From an uncultured Eubacteriales bacterium (GTDB taxonomy: Bacteria > Bacillota > Clostridia > Oscillospirales > Oscillospiraceae): a DNA stretch of 21,577 bases. Under the pieces are notes generated by a model that saw only the letters and a program-made list of their open reading frames with translations, was not told where the DNA came from and did no database searches. The stretch lies in contig URQY01000031.1 in the NCBI GenBank assembly GCA_900550165.1, positions 1 to 21,577 on the forward strand, written 5' to 3'. A program made the position numbers and the translations under genes. Below are positions 1 through 6,890 of the stretch, one piece after another. Positions within the stretch are counted from its first letter, which is position 1. Each line of letters opens with the position of its first letter.

Positions 1-2
1 AC

Positions 3-2558
3 AAGAACGATGAGTTCACCGGCGCTCAGTGGCAGCTCCGCGTTGCCTCGACCGCCCAGCAGCTCGGCATTCTGAAGAATGTCAAGGGCGTGGACCTCAA
101 CGCTGCCGCTTCCCGTGAGCTGGTTGCCGAGCTCCTGTTCCGCACTGCTGCTGAGGTCCCGACCGTAACTTACACCGCGGCGCTCGGCTACAGCAACATG
201 AGCGCCCTCATCGGCGGCACCAAGAACGCCACCCTCGGCTACAAGAACTTCGGCCTGACCAAGAACGACGCCACCGTCGATGCTTGGGGCCGTCCTTGCT
301 ACACTTGGACCAACGGCAAGACCGGTTCCCTCAAGGTCACCTATGCCACCATCAGCGAAAAGCCCGTTGCTACCTACACTGAGGCTGTTACCGAGTGCAA
401 GATCGCTGAAGATGCCGGTCTGAAGACCACCACCGCTTACACCGTTTACACCAATGGTAAGATCAACCCCAAGACCAGCTACATCAACCCGCTGAACACC
501 AACACCAAGATTGGTGCACAGGGCACTCTGGTTGAGGTTTATGAGGATACCATTGTTGTGATCGACACCTTCCTTGCTAAGGTCACCAAGGTCGAGAATG
601 CCACCTATGACATTGCCGGTCATCTCAAGACTGAGGCTAAGCTTTACCTGAATGTGTATGATCAGAAGACCGCCGATGCTACCACTGGTACGGCTGTCGT
701 TCTGAAGAACGGTGCTACCAACTATGAGTATGTCAAGGGTGATTTCGTTCTTGTCAATGCTTATACTAATGAAGCTACCACTCGCGTTCTGAACAATGAA
801 AAGCAGTACGCCGAAGTCCTCGGCAAGGCTACCTCCATCGAGGGTGCCCAGAGTGTCGTTTGGTTTAACGCTGCTCAGCACACCGTTGATGGCACTGTCT
901 ACAGTGACAACAGCCGCTTCTACCTCGATCAGGCTGATAAGCAGACTGCTAAGCACACTTGGCTCTTTGACTCCTATGGCAACCTGATTGGTGCGGTTGA
1001 TATCAGCACCCAGTATAACTACGGTGTTATCTCCAAGATGTGGTGGCTCCCCGATAGCAATGGCTCCGGCGTTGCTAAGGCCGAACTCGTCTATATGGAT
1101 GGTAACAAGGATACTGTTACCCTGTCTCTGATCGACGATGACGGTGTTGGCATCGGCAATCTCGGTTACGTTCCTGTCAGTGCTGACGAGACTGCGGCTG
1201 CTGCTATGAGCGCTCGCAAGCCTCAGAGCACTACTGCCACTGGTGAAATCGCTGTTTCTATCAGCGCCTACATCAATGAGACCTCTGTTGCCAATGCTGG
1301 TCACAAGTTCATTGCGGGTCATATGTTCCAGTTCGAGGCTCTGTCCGATGGCACTGTCGCCGCTTATAAGGTCATGAACGAGATTTCTTCGGCCAATGTC
1401 ACCACCGGCGTTTCCGCCATTAGCGGTAACAGCAGTGTCAACACCAACAGCGGCACGGTCTATCTGGTCCGCACCGGTACCGCTGGCAACTATACCTATA
1501 CTTCCGTTGCTGGCTTCAACAACATTGGCAAGTATACCGATGCCACTGTCGACTATGTCAAGCTCGATGCTAACAGTGTCTACGCTGACTATGTCTATCT
1601 GTATGGTACCGCCAATGACAACACCACTGCATTTGTCTTTGCTCAGGGCAACAACTACAGTGCGCAGTTGAAGACCCTTGGTGGTGTCCAGTACTATGAG
1701 TTCACCTATGGCCTCCAGATGGATGGCTCTGTGAGCACGCTCAAGGTCCTGCCCGCAAACTATAATGATGTTATCAAGCCGATCACCGAAGGTGTTGGCA
1801 AGCTCTTCAAGATTGACTATCAGAATGGCTATGCTGTCAAGGCTGAGGAAGTCGGTACTACTGAAAAGACCGCTGCTCCTTATGTTGCACTCTACCTCGG
1901 TAACGATGTGACTGCAACCAAGGATGCACTGTATGACGCTTCTGCTTCTAAGGCTTACAACGTCACCAAGACTACCGTCGTTGTCGGCGGCACGCTTGAC
2001 GATCTGGCTGTTGCTGGCAAGCCCGTGTATGTCATCTACACCACTTCCAACAACAACGATGTCCTGTACATCTACATCGCTTCCAACACTGTGTGGGATG
2101 TCAATGTGACCAAGACCGGCGAGACCGCTCACGCGAGCGTCGCTCCCGCTTACGGCCCTGTTGCCAACGGCGGTAGCTTTGAGTTCACCGTTGTGGTGGA
2201 TGCCGGTTACCACGTTGCAGTTACGAATGCTACGCTGCTCACCGCTACTAAAAACGCGGATGGCTCTGTCACCGCTACGTTCAAGGCAACCGGTATTACT
2301 GCAAACACCAACATCAATGTTGCTGTTTCCAAGGATGCGGCTACTGTTACGGTCACCAACAACTCTTCCTATCAGGTGATCGTCAATGGCAAGACTGTTA
2401 CCGGTTCCTTCACTGCCAATGTCGGCGATGTCCTGAACCTCGTTGCTACCGGCAATGTTGCTGTTACCGGCGACGCTAACGTTACCGCTGTGATGAACGG
2501 TGACACCCAGCACTGGACCATCACGGTCAAGGGCGACGGTACTCTGACCATCAACTAA
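3..2558 (+). CDS. S-layer-like surface protein, 5' end outside the window
   Basis: The reading frame is open from the first bases, so this is the C-terminal part (about 850 residues) of a larger protein. The first ~50 visible residues (QWQLRVASTAQQLGILKNV then ASRELVAELLFRTA) look like the end of an SLH domain, the module that binds secondary cell-wall polymer. The rest is rich in Thr, Asn, Val, Ala and Tyr, has only two Cys, and alternates beta-type stretches, as in secreted S-layer proteins. The last ~150 residues form a distinct beta-rich tail with repeated VTxTxNxxV-like segments and no LPxTG sorting signal. Role (inference): a cell-surface array or adhesin protein anchored through SLH repeats lying upstream. 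Codon choice (many GCT, GGT, ACC, AAG) differs from the GC-rich neighbours and fits a highly expressed gene. A strong terminator follows. No specific family beyond SLH is recognised. Confidence 0.8.
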   Translation, partial: KNDEFTGAQWQLRVASTAQQLGILKNVKGVDLNAAASRELVAELLFRTAAEVPTVTYTAALGYSNMSALIGGTKNATLGYKNFGLTKNDATVDAWGRPCYTWTNGKTGSLKVTYATISEKPVATYTEAVTECKIAEDAGLKTTTAYTVYTNGKINPKTSYINPLNTNTKIGAQGTLVEVYEDTIVVIDTFLAKVTKVENATYDIAGHLKTEAKLYLNVYDQKTADATTGTAVVLKNGATNYEYVKGDFVLVNAYTNEATTRVLNNEKQYAEVLGKATSIEGAQSVVWFNAAQHTVDGTVYSDNSRFYLDQADKQTAKHTWLFDSYGNLIGAVDISTQYNYGVISKMWWLPDSNGSGVAKAELVYMDGNKDTVTLSLIDDDGVGIGNLGYVPVSADETAAAAMSARKPQSTTATGEIAVSISAYINETSVANAGHKFIAGHMFQFEALSDGTVAAYKVMNEISSANVTTGVSAISGNSSVNTNSGTVYLVRTGTAGNYTYTSVAGFNNIGKYTDATVDYVKLDANSVYADYVYLYGTANDNTTAFVFAQGNNYSAQLKTLGGVQYYEFTYGLQMDGSVSTLKVLPANYNDVIKPITEGVGKLFKIDYQNGYAVKAEEVGTTEKTAAPYVALYLGNDVTATKDALYDASASKAYNVTKTTVVVGGTLDDLAVAGKPVYVIYTTSNNNDVLYIYIASNTVWDVNVTKTGETAHASVAPAYGPVANGGSFEFTVVVDAGYHVAVTNATLLTATKNADGSVTATFKATGITANTNINVAVSKDAATVTVTNNSSYQVIVNGKTVTGSFTANVGDVLNLVATGNVAVTGDANVTAVMNGDTQHWTITVKGDGTLTIN

Positions 2559-2591
2559 TTAGTTATTGCGGTTATTGCTACCAGCTAAACG

Positions 2592-2629
2592 AAAAAGCAG
2601 CCCCGAGCGAAAGCTCGGGGCTGCTTTTT
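2592..2629. terminator. Bidirectional intrinsic terminator
   Basis: A perfect 17-bp stem, AAAAAGCAGCCCCGAGC, with a GAAA loop, is flanked by A5 on the left and T5 on the right. It can therefore end transcription from the S-layer-like gene on the plus strand and from the convergent tail-like gene on the minus strand. Confidence 0.93.
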
Positions 2630-2645
2630 ATCTTCACCGCACTAT

Positions 2646-3146
2646 TCAGCAGCCCACGATCACATAGTGATAGGTCACACCGGCTGTGTTCATCTGAATC
2701 TGCGCGGCGTAGCTGTTGTACTGGTCGGCAAAGGTCCAACTGACGCCGTTGTCGGCCCAGGTCACATCAAGGTGATAGTTGCTGCCGATGCAGCTTGAGG
2801 CCTGTGCCAGTCCACGCAGCAAAAACAATGCTTTCTCAGCCTTTGCGGTCTGTTCCGTGCTCTGGACGACGACCAGCAGCGGCTGAAACGGACAGGTCAG
2901 GCTGACCGGCTTTGTCGGGCCCATGGTGCCGCTGCCGACATAAGAGCCGCACGCGATACGGCAAAGCGTACCGCCCGCTTGCAGTGCCGTCACAGCCGTC
3001 TCGCGGGCGGCGGCTTCGTCCGCTACCGCGTCCGCGCCCGCCTTCAGCGTTTCGTCGATCGTCTCAAACGCGGCGTTGAAGTCGTCCATCTTGACGAAAT
3101 CGTCCTTTTCCCACCGGGGGAGCTTGTAATTTGTCGTTTTTTTCAT
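2646..3146 (-). CDS. Phage-tail-like hypothetical protein
   Basis: A 166-residue protein behind a good ribosome site (AAGGAG about 8 nt before ATG). The N-terminus, with YKLPRWEKDDFVKMDDFNAAFETID, matches the pattern seen at the start of many Clostridia phage tail or receptor-binding proteins (from memory of the family). Residues ~25-60 are Ala/Glu-rich and could form a short coiled coil. The C-terminal half, ending in GVTYHYVIVGC, looks like a small beta-rich tip domain. There is no signal peptide and no transmembrane segment. No other phage structural genes lie nearby, so it is an orphan between an S-layer-like gene and a small-RNA region. It could be a remnant of a prophage or a domesticated adhesin. 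No function is assigned. Confidence 0.7.
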   Translation of the reverse strand: MKKTTNYKLPRWEKDDFVKMDDFNAAFETIDETLKAGADAVADEAAARETAVTALQAGGTLCRIACGSYVGSGTMGPTKPVSLTCPFQPLLVVVQSTEQTAKAEKALFLLRGLAQASSCIGSNYHLDVTWADNGVSWTFADQYNSYAAQIQMNTAGVTYHYVIVGC

Positions 3147-3176
3147 GTTCTCTTCTCCTTTTCAGTCTCGCAGGGC

Positions 3177-3210
3177 AAAAAATTTGCCTTACAGCTTTAG
3201 GCTGTAAGGC
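3177..3210 (-). terminator. Hairpin with minus-strand U-run, possible terminator or attenuator
   Basis: A perfect 10-bp stem (GCCTTACAGC / GCTGTAAGGC, loop TTTAG) is followed on the minus strand by AAATTTTTT. It lies 30 bp upstream of the tail-like gene, so it could stop read-through from the small minus-strand transcript to its right, or attenuate the tail-like gene. A separate GC-rich palindrome with an A/T core lies at 3237-3257. Confidence 0.4.
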
Positions 3211-3258
3211 AGCGAAAGTGAGACGAACCGGTACAACGCGGAAAAAATTTTTCCGCGC

Positions 3259-3286
3259 TTGACAAGCCGCCGATTTAGCTTATAAT
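3259..3286 (+). promoter_or_regulatory. Strong sigma-A promoter for a small RNA
   Basis: A consensus TTGACA (3259-3264) and consensus TATAAT (3281-3286) are separated by 16 bp. Transcription would start near 3293. No open reading frame with a ribosome site follows before the terminator at 3351-3390, so the product is most likely a non-coding RNA. Confidence 0.75.
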
Positions 3287-3292
3287 AAGAAT

Positions 3293-3390
3293 AAAAGGGA
3301 CGCTGCGACAAGCGGTTAGTCCCGGTTTGTCAGATTTCTAAAAAGAATATAGAAACCGTCACTTGGCCGAGTGGCGGTTTCTGCTTTTTA
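3293..3390 (+). ncRNA. Predicted small RNA, antisense partner of the 25-codon ORF
   Basis: A predicted ~98-nt transcript from the strong promoter at 3259-3286. It opens with a stem-loop (GGGAC 3297-3301 pairing with GTCCC 3319-3323, with an inner CGCT/AGCG helix). It ends at a 12-bp terminator hairpin followed by GCTTTTTA. Its last ~50 nt are complementary to the 3' end of the minus-strand transcript that carries the 25-codon ORF at 3359-3436, including that ORF's last codons. It contains no ATG with a ribosome site. The arrangement resembles type I antitoxin RNAs of the par/RNAII kind. Function is inferred from layout only. Confidence 0.55.
3351..3390. terminator. Shared bidirectional terminator of two convergent small transcripts
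   Basis: A 12-bp stem (AGAAACCGTCAC 3351-3362 with GTGGCGGTTTCT 3371-3382, one G-U pair) has an 8-nt loop. On the plus strand GCTTTTTA follows. On the minus strand ATATTCTTTTTAG follows. The stem contains the last codons and the stop of the small minus-strand ORF. Confidence 0.75.
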
Positions 3391-3436
3391 CGATAATCGT
3401 CACAGTAAACTGCTTGATATGGAACGTAATTCGCAT
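3359..3436 (-). CDS. 25-residue peptide, candidate type I toxin-like small protein
   Basis: A tiny ORF, missed by length filters, that begins MRITFHIKQF, continues with TVTIIVKS and ends NRHSAK. It has a strong ribosome site (AAAGGGGGTGACGAA before ATG) and lies ~55 nt downstream of the start of a predicted transcript from the promoter at 3498-3526. The peptide is short and basic (six Lys/Arg) with a hydrophobic/beta-branched middle, as expected of membrane-active or regulatory micropeptides. The ribosome site lies in a small hairpin (CCCC-GAAA-GGGG), which is common in type I toxin mRNAs. The final codons form part of the terminator stem. From memory, short peptides ending in a similar NRHSAK-like tail occur repeatedly in Clostridia; this needs a database search. 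Toxicity is not established. Confidence 0.6.
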   Translation of the reverse strand: MRITFHIKQFTVTIIVKSRNRHSAK

Positions 3437-3497
3437 TTCGTCACCCCCTTTCGGGGAGTGTGACCAACCGCCTGCCGTTGTGCAGCGCCTTGGTTAC

Positions 3498-3526
3498 ATT
3501 CTATCCGAAGGGGCGGAGTTTGTCAA
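3498..3526 (-). promoter_or_regulatory. Strong sigma-A promoter for the 25-codon ORF
   Basis: On the minus strand, TTGACA (3526-3521) and TAGAAT (3503-3498) are separated by 17 bp. Transcription should start near 3491. The leader then folds into a stem-loop (CCAA...TTGG, 3464-3493) before the ribosome site. This promoter converges with the one at 3259-3286. Confidence 0.75.
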
Positions 3527-3573
3527 TTCTTGCCGCCAAATAGTTACAAATGGGAACAAAACCGCGAAAAGCG

Positions 3574-3602
3574 TAGTCAAAAGAAGTGAACTCTGCTATA
3601 AT
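3574..3602 (+). promoter_or_regulatory. Promoter of the deacetylase-like lipoprotein gene
   Basis: A consensus TATAAT at 3597-3602 lies 17 bp after TAGTCA (4 of 6 matches to TTGACA). It is 32 bp before the start codon, and the ribosome site GAAGGAG follows. Confidence 0.6.
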
Positions 3603-3634
3603 AGCCGCGTAGCTTTGAGAGAAGGAGATTTGAC

Positions 3635-4888
3635 ATGAAACGTTTTTTGGCGCTGCTGCTCAGCGCGCTCATGGTGCTGTCGCTGCTGACCGCCTGCGGC
3701 AGCAAAGCCGACGAAACCGCCCCCGACGACCCGAACACCGACGCGGAAGCGCCGGCGGACGGCGGCGATACATCCGACCCGAACACCGACCCCTACGACG
3801 CCGTGCGCAATTACTGGTCGGAGGATCAGCTCACGCAGGCGTGGGGCCCCGATCAGGTGGTGGAGCACCTCTTTTTCCATCCGATCATCGCATATCCGCA
3901 GTGGGCCTTCCACGACTGCAACGCCAGCCAGGACCAGCGCTACGGGCTGGACGACTGGATGGTCACGGTCGACGAATACAACAAAATTTTGCAGTCCGTG
4001 TACGAGCGCGGCTACATCCTCGTTGCGATGGAGGACGTGTGGAGCGAGGTGACGGACGAGTCCGGCACGCATATGGTGCGCAACACCCTCATGCTGCCCG
4101 AGGGCAAAAAGCCGCTCGTCATCAGCTTTGACGACGTGAACTACTACCCCTATATGCTCGACGAGGGCTTCACGAGCAAGCTCGTCGTGGGCGAGGACGG
4201 CGAGATCTGGGCGCAGTGCACGAATCCCTACACGAACGAAACGTTTTTGACGAAGGAGCTCGACGCGACACCGATTCTGGACCAGTTCGTCTACGAGCAC
4301 CCCGATTTTTCGCTGAACGGCGCGAAGGCCATCTTCTCGCTGACGGGTTATCAGGGTATCCTCGGCTACCGCACGCAGGATGACCGCGACATCGCGGCCG
4401 ATTCGCCCGACCGCCCCGCGTTCGACGCCTACCGCGCGAGCGAGATCGAGGCGGTCAAGCCCGTCATCGAGCGCCTCAAGGAGACGGGCTGGACCTTCGG
4501 CAGCCACACCTGGGGCCACATCCGCCTCGACACCAAGCCGCTCCAGACCGTCATCAACGACACCGAGCGCTGGGCGGACGAGGTCGGCTCGCTCGTCGGC
4601 CCGACGCAGATCCTGTTCTATCCGCACGGCGGCCGTCCCGACGGCGACGACTGGCATCAGACCGGCGAACGCTTTCGGTACCTGCAAAGCCAGGGCTTCC
4701 GCGTGTTCGCGAGCGTCGGCACCAGCTCGTTCAGCTATGTCAAGGAGGATATTTCCGCCGTCATCTGCGACCGTCTGCATCCGGACGGCACCACGCTGCG
4801 CCACGCGCGCAGCCGCTACCTGCAATTCTATAACGCCGAAGACATCATGGACACGTCTGTTCGTCCCGACCTCGGCGTAGACTGGTGA
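3635..4888 (+). CDS. Polysaccharide deacetylase (NodB-like) lipoprotein
   Basis: 417 residues. The N-terminus is a lipoprotein signal with lipobox LTAC (Cys about residue 21), followed by an acidic Asp/Pro/Thr linker to about residue 50, so the protein should sit on the outer face of the membrane. The catalytic domain shows NodB-type metal-binding motifs: SFDDV (Asp166-Asp167, normally TFDDG) and SHTWGH (His291 and His295). FYPHGGRPDGDDW later fits the position of the third motif. Role (family knowledge): metal-dependent removal of acetyl groups from a polysaccharide, possibly peptidoglycan or another wall polymer. An insertion of ~100 residues lies between motifs 1 and 2, so the substrate is uncertain. 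The ribosome site GAAGGAG supports this start. Cytidine deaminase follows directly, with its ribosome site over the stop codon. Confidence 0.75.
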   Translation: MKRFLALLLSALMVLSLLTACGSKADETAPDDPNTDAEAPADGGDTSDPNTDPYDAVRNYWSEDQLTQAWGPDQVVEHLFFHPIIAYPQWAFHDCNASQDQRYGLDDWMVTVDEYNKILQSVYERGYILVAMEDVWSEVTDESGTHMVRNTLMLPEGKKPLVISFDDVNYYPYMLDEGFTSKLVVGEDGEIWAQCTNPYTNETFLTKELDATPILDQFVYEHPDFSLNGAKAIFSLTGYQGILGYRTQDDRDIAADSPDRPAFDAYRASEIEAVKPVIERLKETGWTFGSHTWGHIRLDTKPLQTVINDTERWADEVGSLVGPTQILFYPHGGRPDGDDWHQTGERFRYLQSQGFRVFASVGTSSFSYVKEDISAVICDRLHPDGTTLRHARSRYLQFYNAEDIMDTSVRPDLGVDW

Positions 4889-4901
4889 GGAGGCGATTTT
4901 G

Positions 4902-5315
4902 ATGGCAACTTTGGAAGAGCTGAAAGCAAAGGCCGTCGCCATGCTGGAGATGGCCTATGTGCCGTATTCCCATTTTCCCGTCGGCGCGGCGCTTGAATGC
5001 GAGGACGGCGCGGTCTTCACCGGCTGCAACATCGAAAATTCGAGCTACGGGCTGACAAACTGCGCCGAGCGCACCGCGGCATTCAAGGCCGTGAGCGAGG
5101 GACACCGAAAATTCAAGCGCATCGTTATCGCGGGGCGCAGCGACGACTACTGTTATCCCTGCGGCGCGTGCCGCCAGGTGCTCTACGAGTTCGGCCCCGG
5201 GATGGAGGTCGTGTGCCTGAACAAAAACGGCGAGGAGAAGCATCTTTCGATCCGCGAGCTTCTTCCCTACGGTTTTGACCAGACGTGGCTTGCGATCGAC
5301 GAAAAGAAAAATTGA
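4902..5315 (+). CDS. cdd: Cytidine deaminase
   Basis: 137 residues, the usual length of the small tetrameric cytidine deaminases. It hydrolyses cytidine and deoxycytidine to uridine and deoxyuridine in pyrimidine salvage, in the cytoplasm. Zinc ligands are visible as Cys54 in CAERTA (with catalytic Glu56) and Cys87/Cys90 in PCGACRQ. The substrate-binding N-terminal part (YVPYSHFPVGAAL, then GCNIENSSYG) is fully conserved. The ATG at 4902 was chosen over a TTG one codon earlier because GAGGAGG lies 8 nt upstream of it. The gene is probably cotranscribed with the upstream lipoprotein gene (13-nt gap) and ends at a strong terminator. Confidence 0.97.
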   Translation: MATLEELKAKAVAMLEMAYVPYSHFPVGAALECEDGAVFTGCNIENSSYGLTNCAERTAAFKAVSEGHRKFKRIVIAGRSDDYCYPCGACRQVLYEFGPGMEVVCLNKNGEEKHLSIRELLPYGFDQTWLAIDEKKN

Positions 5316-5317
5316 GC

Positions 5318-5351
5318 AAAAAAAGAGAGCGGCACGGCCGCTCTCTTTTTT
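5318..5351. terminator. Bidirectional intrinsic terminator
   Basis: The stem GAGAGCGGC/GCCGCTCTC (loop ACG) is extended by A/T pairs, with A7 before and T6 after. It serves cdd on the plus strand and the DUF4097 gene on the minus strand. Confidence 0.92.
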
Positions 5352-5356
5352 GCGCT

Positions 5357-6769
5357 TTAGTTGCTGCCGGAGGGGGAAGCTTTGATCGTCAGCGTGCCGC
5401 TGACCGTCGAAATTTCCAGCTCGCTCATCTCGCCGCCCTCGAGCGCGGGTACGGTGTAGTGCGTTTCGCGGTCGCCGCAGGCGATGAGCGTGCCCTCGCG
5501 CTCGGCGAGCGCGGAGTCGAAGGAGCCCTTTTCCGTTTCGTAGTCGAGGGTGAAGCCGTCCTGCGCCGGGAGCGTCAGATAGATGCTGCCGCTTATCGTT
5601 TCGGCGTCGAGGCGCAGCGCGCGGTCGAGGGAGAGAATGAGATCGCCGCTGACGCTTTCGGCGTCCAGCGTGCCGAGCGCGCCGGCGATATCCACCTTGC
5701 CGCTTGTCGTTTCGATCTCGACATTTTCCGCCTCGCCCGCAAGCTCGATGGTACCGGAAACAGTCGAAAGTTCGACCATTCCCCATGTGCCGTCCACGAG
5801 GCCCACGCTGCCGCTCACCGTTTCGATCTCGACCGCGGGGCAGCTTGCGCACATCACGCGCGCGTCGCCGCCGACGGTCGAAAGGTCGATCTCGCCGGAA
5901 ACGTCCGCGCTTACATAAATGTAAGCGTCCGTCGTTTCGACTTCGATCTTCTCAAAGTGACCGGCGCTGACCAGCTCCGCCGGAAGTCCCACATCGAGAT
6001 ACTTTTCCCCATCGTAGCTGCCGCGGTAGGCGTCGCCGAGGAAGCGGATGCGCAGCGTGTCGCCGTCGATCGTGCAGACCATCTTCTCGCTTTCGGCGAG
6101 CGCGGCGGCGGATTCCTCCTTCACGCTGATCTGTGCGCTCTGCTCGGCGGCATAGATGTTCACGCCGCCGCCGCGCCACGAAATGTCGATCTTGCGGATG
6201 TCCTCGCTCTCACCGATGCTGAGCACCGCGCCTGTGTGCAGCGCTTCGCTGCCCTTTGCCTTCGTGCAGAAGGAGTAGAACGCCCTGCCGCAGTAATCCT
6301 CCGCGTCCCACTGCGCGTCCACCTCGAAGATACCGACGCTCGGGAGCAATTCAGCGGTGTACGTTCCGTCGTCCTGCCGCTGCACGCTCAGCTTTTCGGC
6401 CTTTGCCTGTGTGTCGCCCCAGCACTGCTCGTTCCAGCAGCGCAGGATGACGGAATCGGGCGCACAGTCGCCGAAGGAAAGCGTTACGGTATAATGGAAG
6501 GACGCCGACACCGCGATGGGCATTTCAAGGATCGGTGTGATGTCCCGGCAGTTTTCGTCCAGCGGGTGCGCGCCGCAGGCGATCGCGCCCATGCGTTGGC
6601 CGCCGGCATCATAGTCCCAGTCGTAGCTGCCGCTGCGCGCGGTGATGCTCGCGCCCTGCGCGTTCGTCACCGTCAGCTCCGGCGGCTCGGCGGGCGCGGA
6701 CTTCGCACCGCAGCCCGCGAGCGCCAGCACCATCAATGCGCAGAGAAGAAGGGAAGTAAGTCGTTTCAT
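5357..6769 (-). CDS. DUF4097-family beta-helix lipoprotein
   Basis: 470 residues from the ATG that begins MKRLTSLLLC. A longer in-frame extension exists upstream but is low-complexity and lacks the signal. The lipobox is LAGC (Cys20), giving an extracytoplasmic lipoprotein. Residues ~30-200 are an unrecognised N-terminal region with several Cys and Trp. Residues ~200-470 carry the DUF4097 (putative adhesin) pattern: repeated short strands such as VSGSVGL, VSGTIEL, TSGKVDI, VSGDLIL, ISGSIYL, typical of a right-handed beta-helix ladder. The molecular function of this family is unclear; members are often linked to envelope stress. An ECF-type promoter motif lies 35 bp upstream. The ribosome site is weak (GTGAGGAC). 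The gene is convergent with cdd. Confidence 0.8.
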   Translation of the reverse strand: MKRLTSLLLCALMVLALAGCGAKSAPAEPPELTVTNAQGASITARSGSYDWDYDAGGQRMGAIACGAHPLDENCRDITPILEMPIAVSASFHYTVTLSFGDCAPDSVILRCWNEQCWGDTQAKAEKLSVQRQDDGTYTAELLPSVGIFEVDAQWDAEDYCGRAFYSFCTKAKGSEALHTGAVLSIGESEDIRKIDISWRGGGVNIYAAEQSAQISVKEESAAALAESEKMVCTIDGDTLRIRFLGDAYRGSYDGEKYLDVGLPAELVSAGHFEKIEVETTDAYIYVSADVSGEIDLSTVGGDARVMCASCPAVEIETVSGSVGLVDGTWGMVELSTVSGTIELAGEAENVEIETTSGKVDIAGALGTLDAESVSGDLILSLDRALRLDAETISGSIYLTLPAQDGFTLDYETEKGSFDSALAEREGTLIACGDRETHYTVPALEGGEMSELEISTVSGTLTIKASPSGSN

Positions 6770-6804
6770 GGCGGAGTCCTCACTTTCTGTGTCGTTATGA
6801 TAAT

Positions 6805-6831
6805 AGACGGGCGGGGAGGGGGAAAAGTTCC
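6805..6831 (-). promoter_or_regulatory. Candidate ECF sigma promoter before the DUF4097 gene
   Basis: On the minus strand GGAAC (6831-6827) is followed after exactly 17 bp by CGTCT (6809-6805), the spacing and sequence type used by many ECF sigma factors. The start codon is 35 bp downstream. No good sigma-A promoter was found in this 120-bp gap. An ECF sigma gene is present at 19070-19681, with a similar motif (GGAAC-N16-CGTC) at 19113-19137. Confidence 0.5.
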
Positions 6832-6890
6832 CGATTGGACAGAAAAAGCGCGGAAAGGGGAACGGCGCACCGTCCTCCTCCCGCGCCGCC

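Noticed and set aside
3237..3257. CGCGGAAAAAATTTTTCCGCG palindrome as a terminator
   Set aside because: The stem is interrupted by an A/T core and there is no U-run on either side. It may only flank the promoter at 3259.
3553..3577. GGAAC...CGTA motif as an ECF promoter before the deacetylase-like gene
   Set aside because: The spacer is only 14 bp, shorter than ECF promoters use, and a sigma-A promoter with a consensus -10 is present.
3596..4942. Long minus-strand ORF opposite the deacetylase-like gene
   Set aside because: It is a shadow of a GC-rich gene: biased Ala/Arg/Val composition, no ribosome site, no family resemblance, and the plus-strand gene has a signal peptide and motifs.
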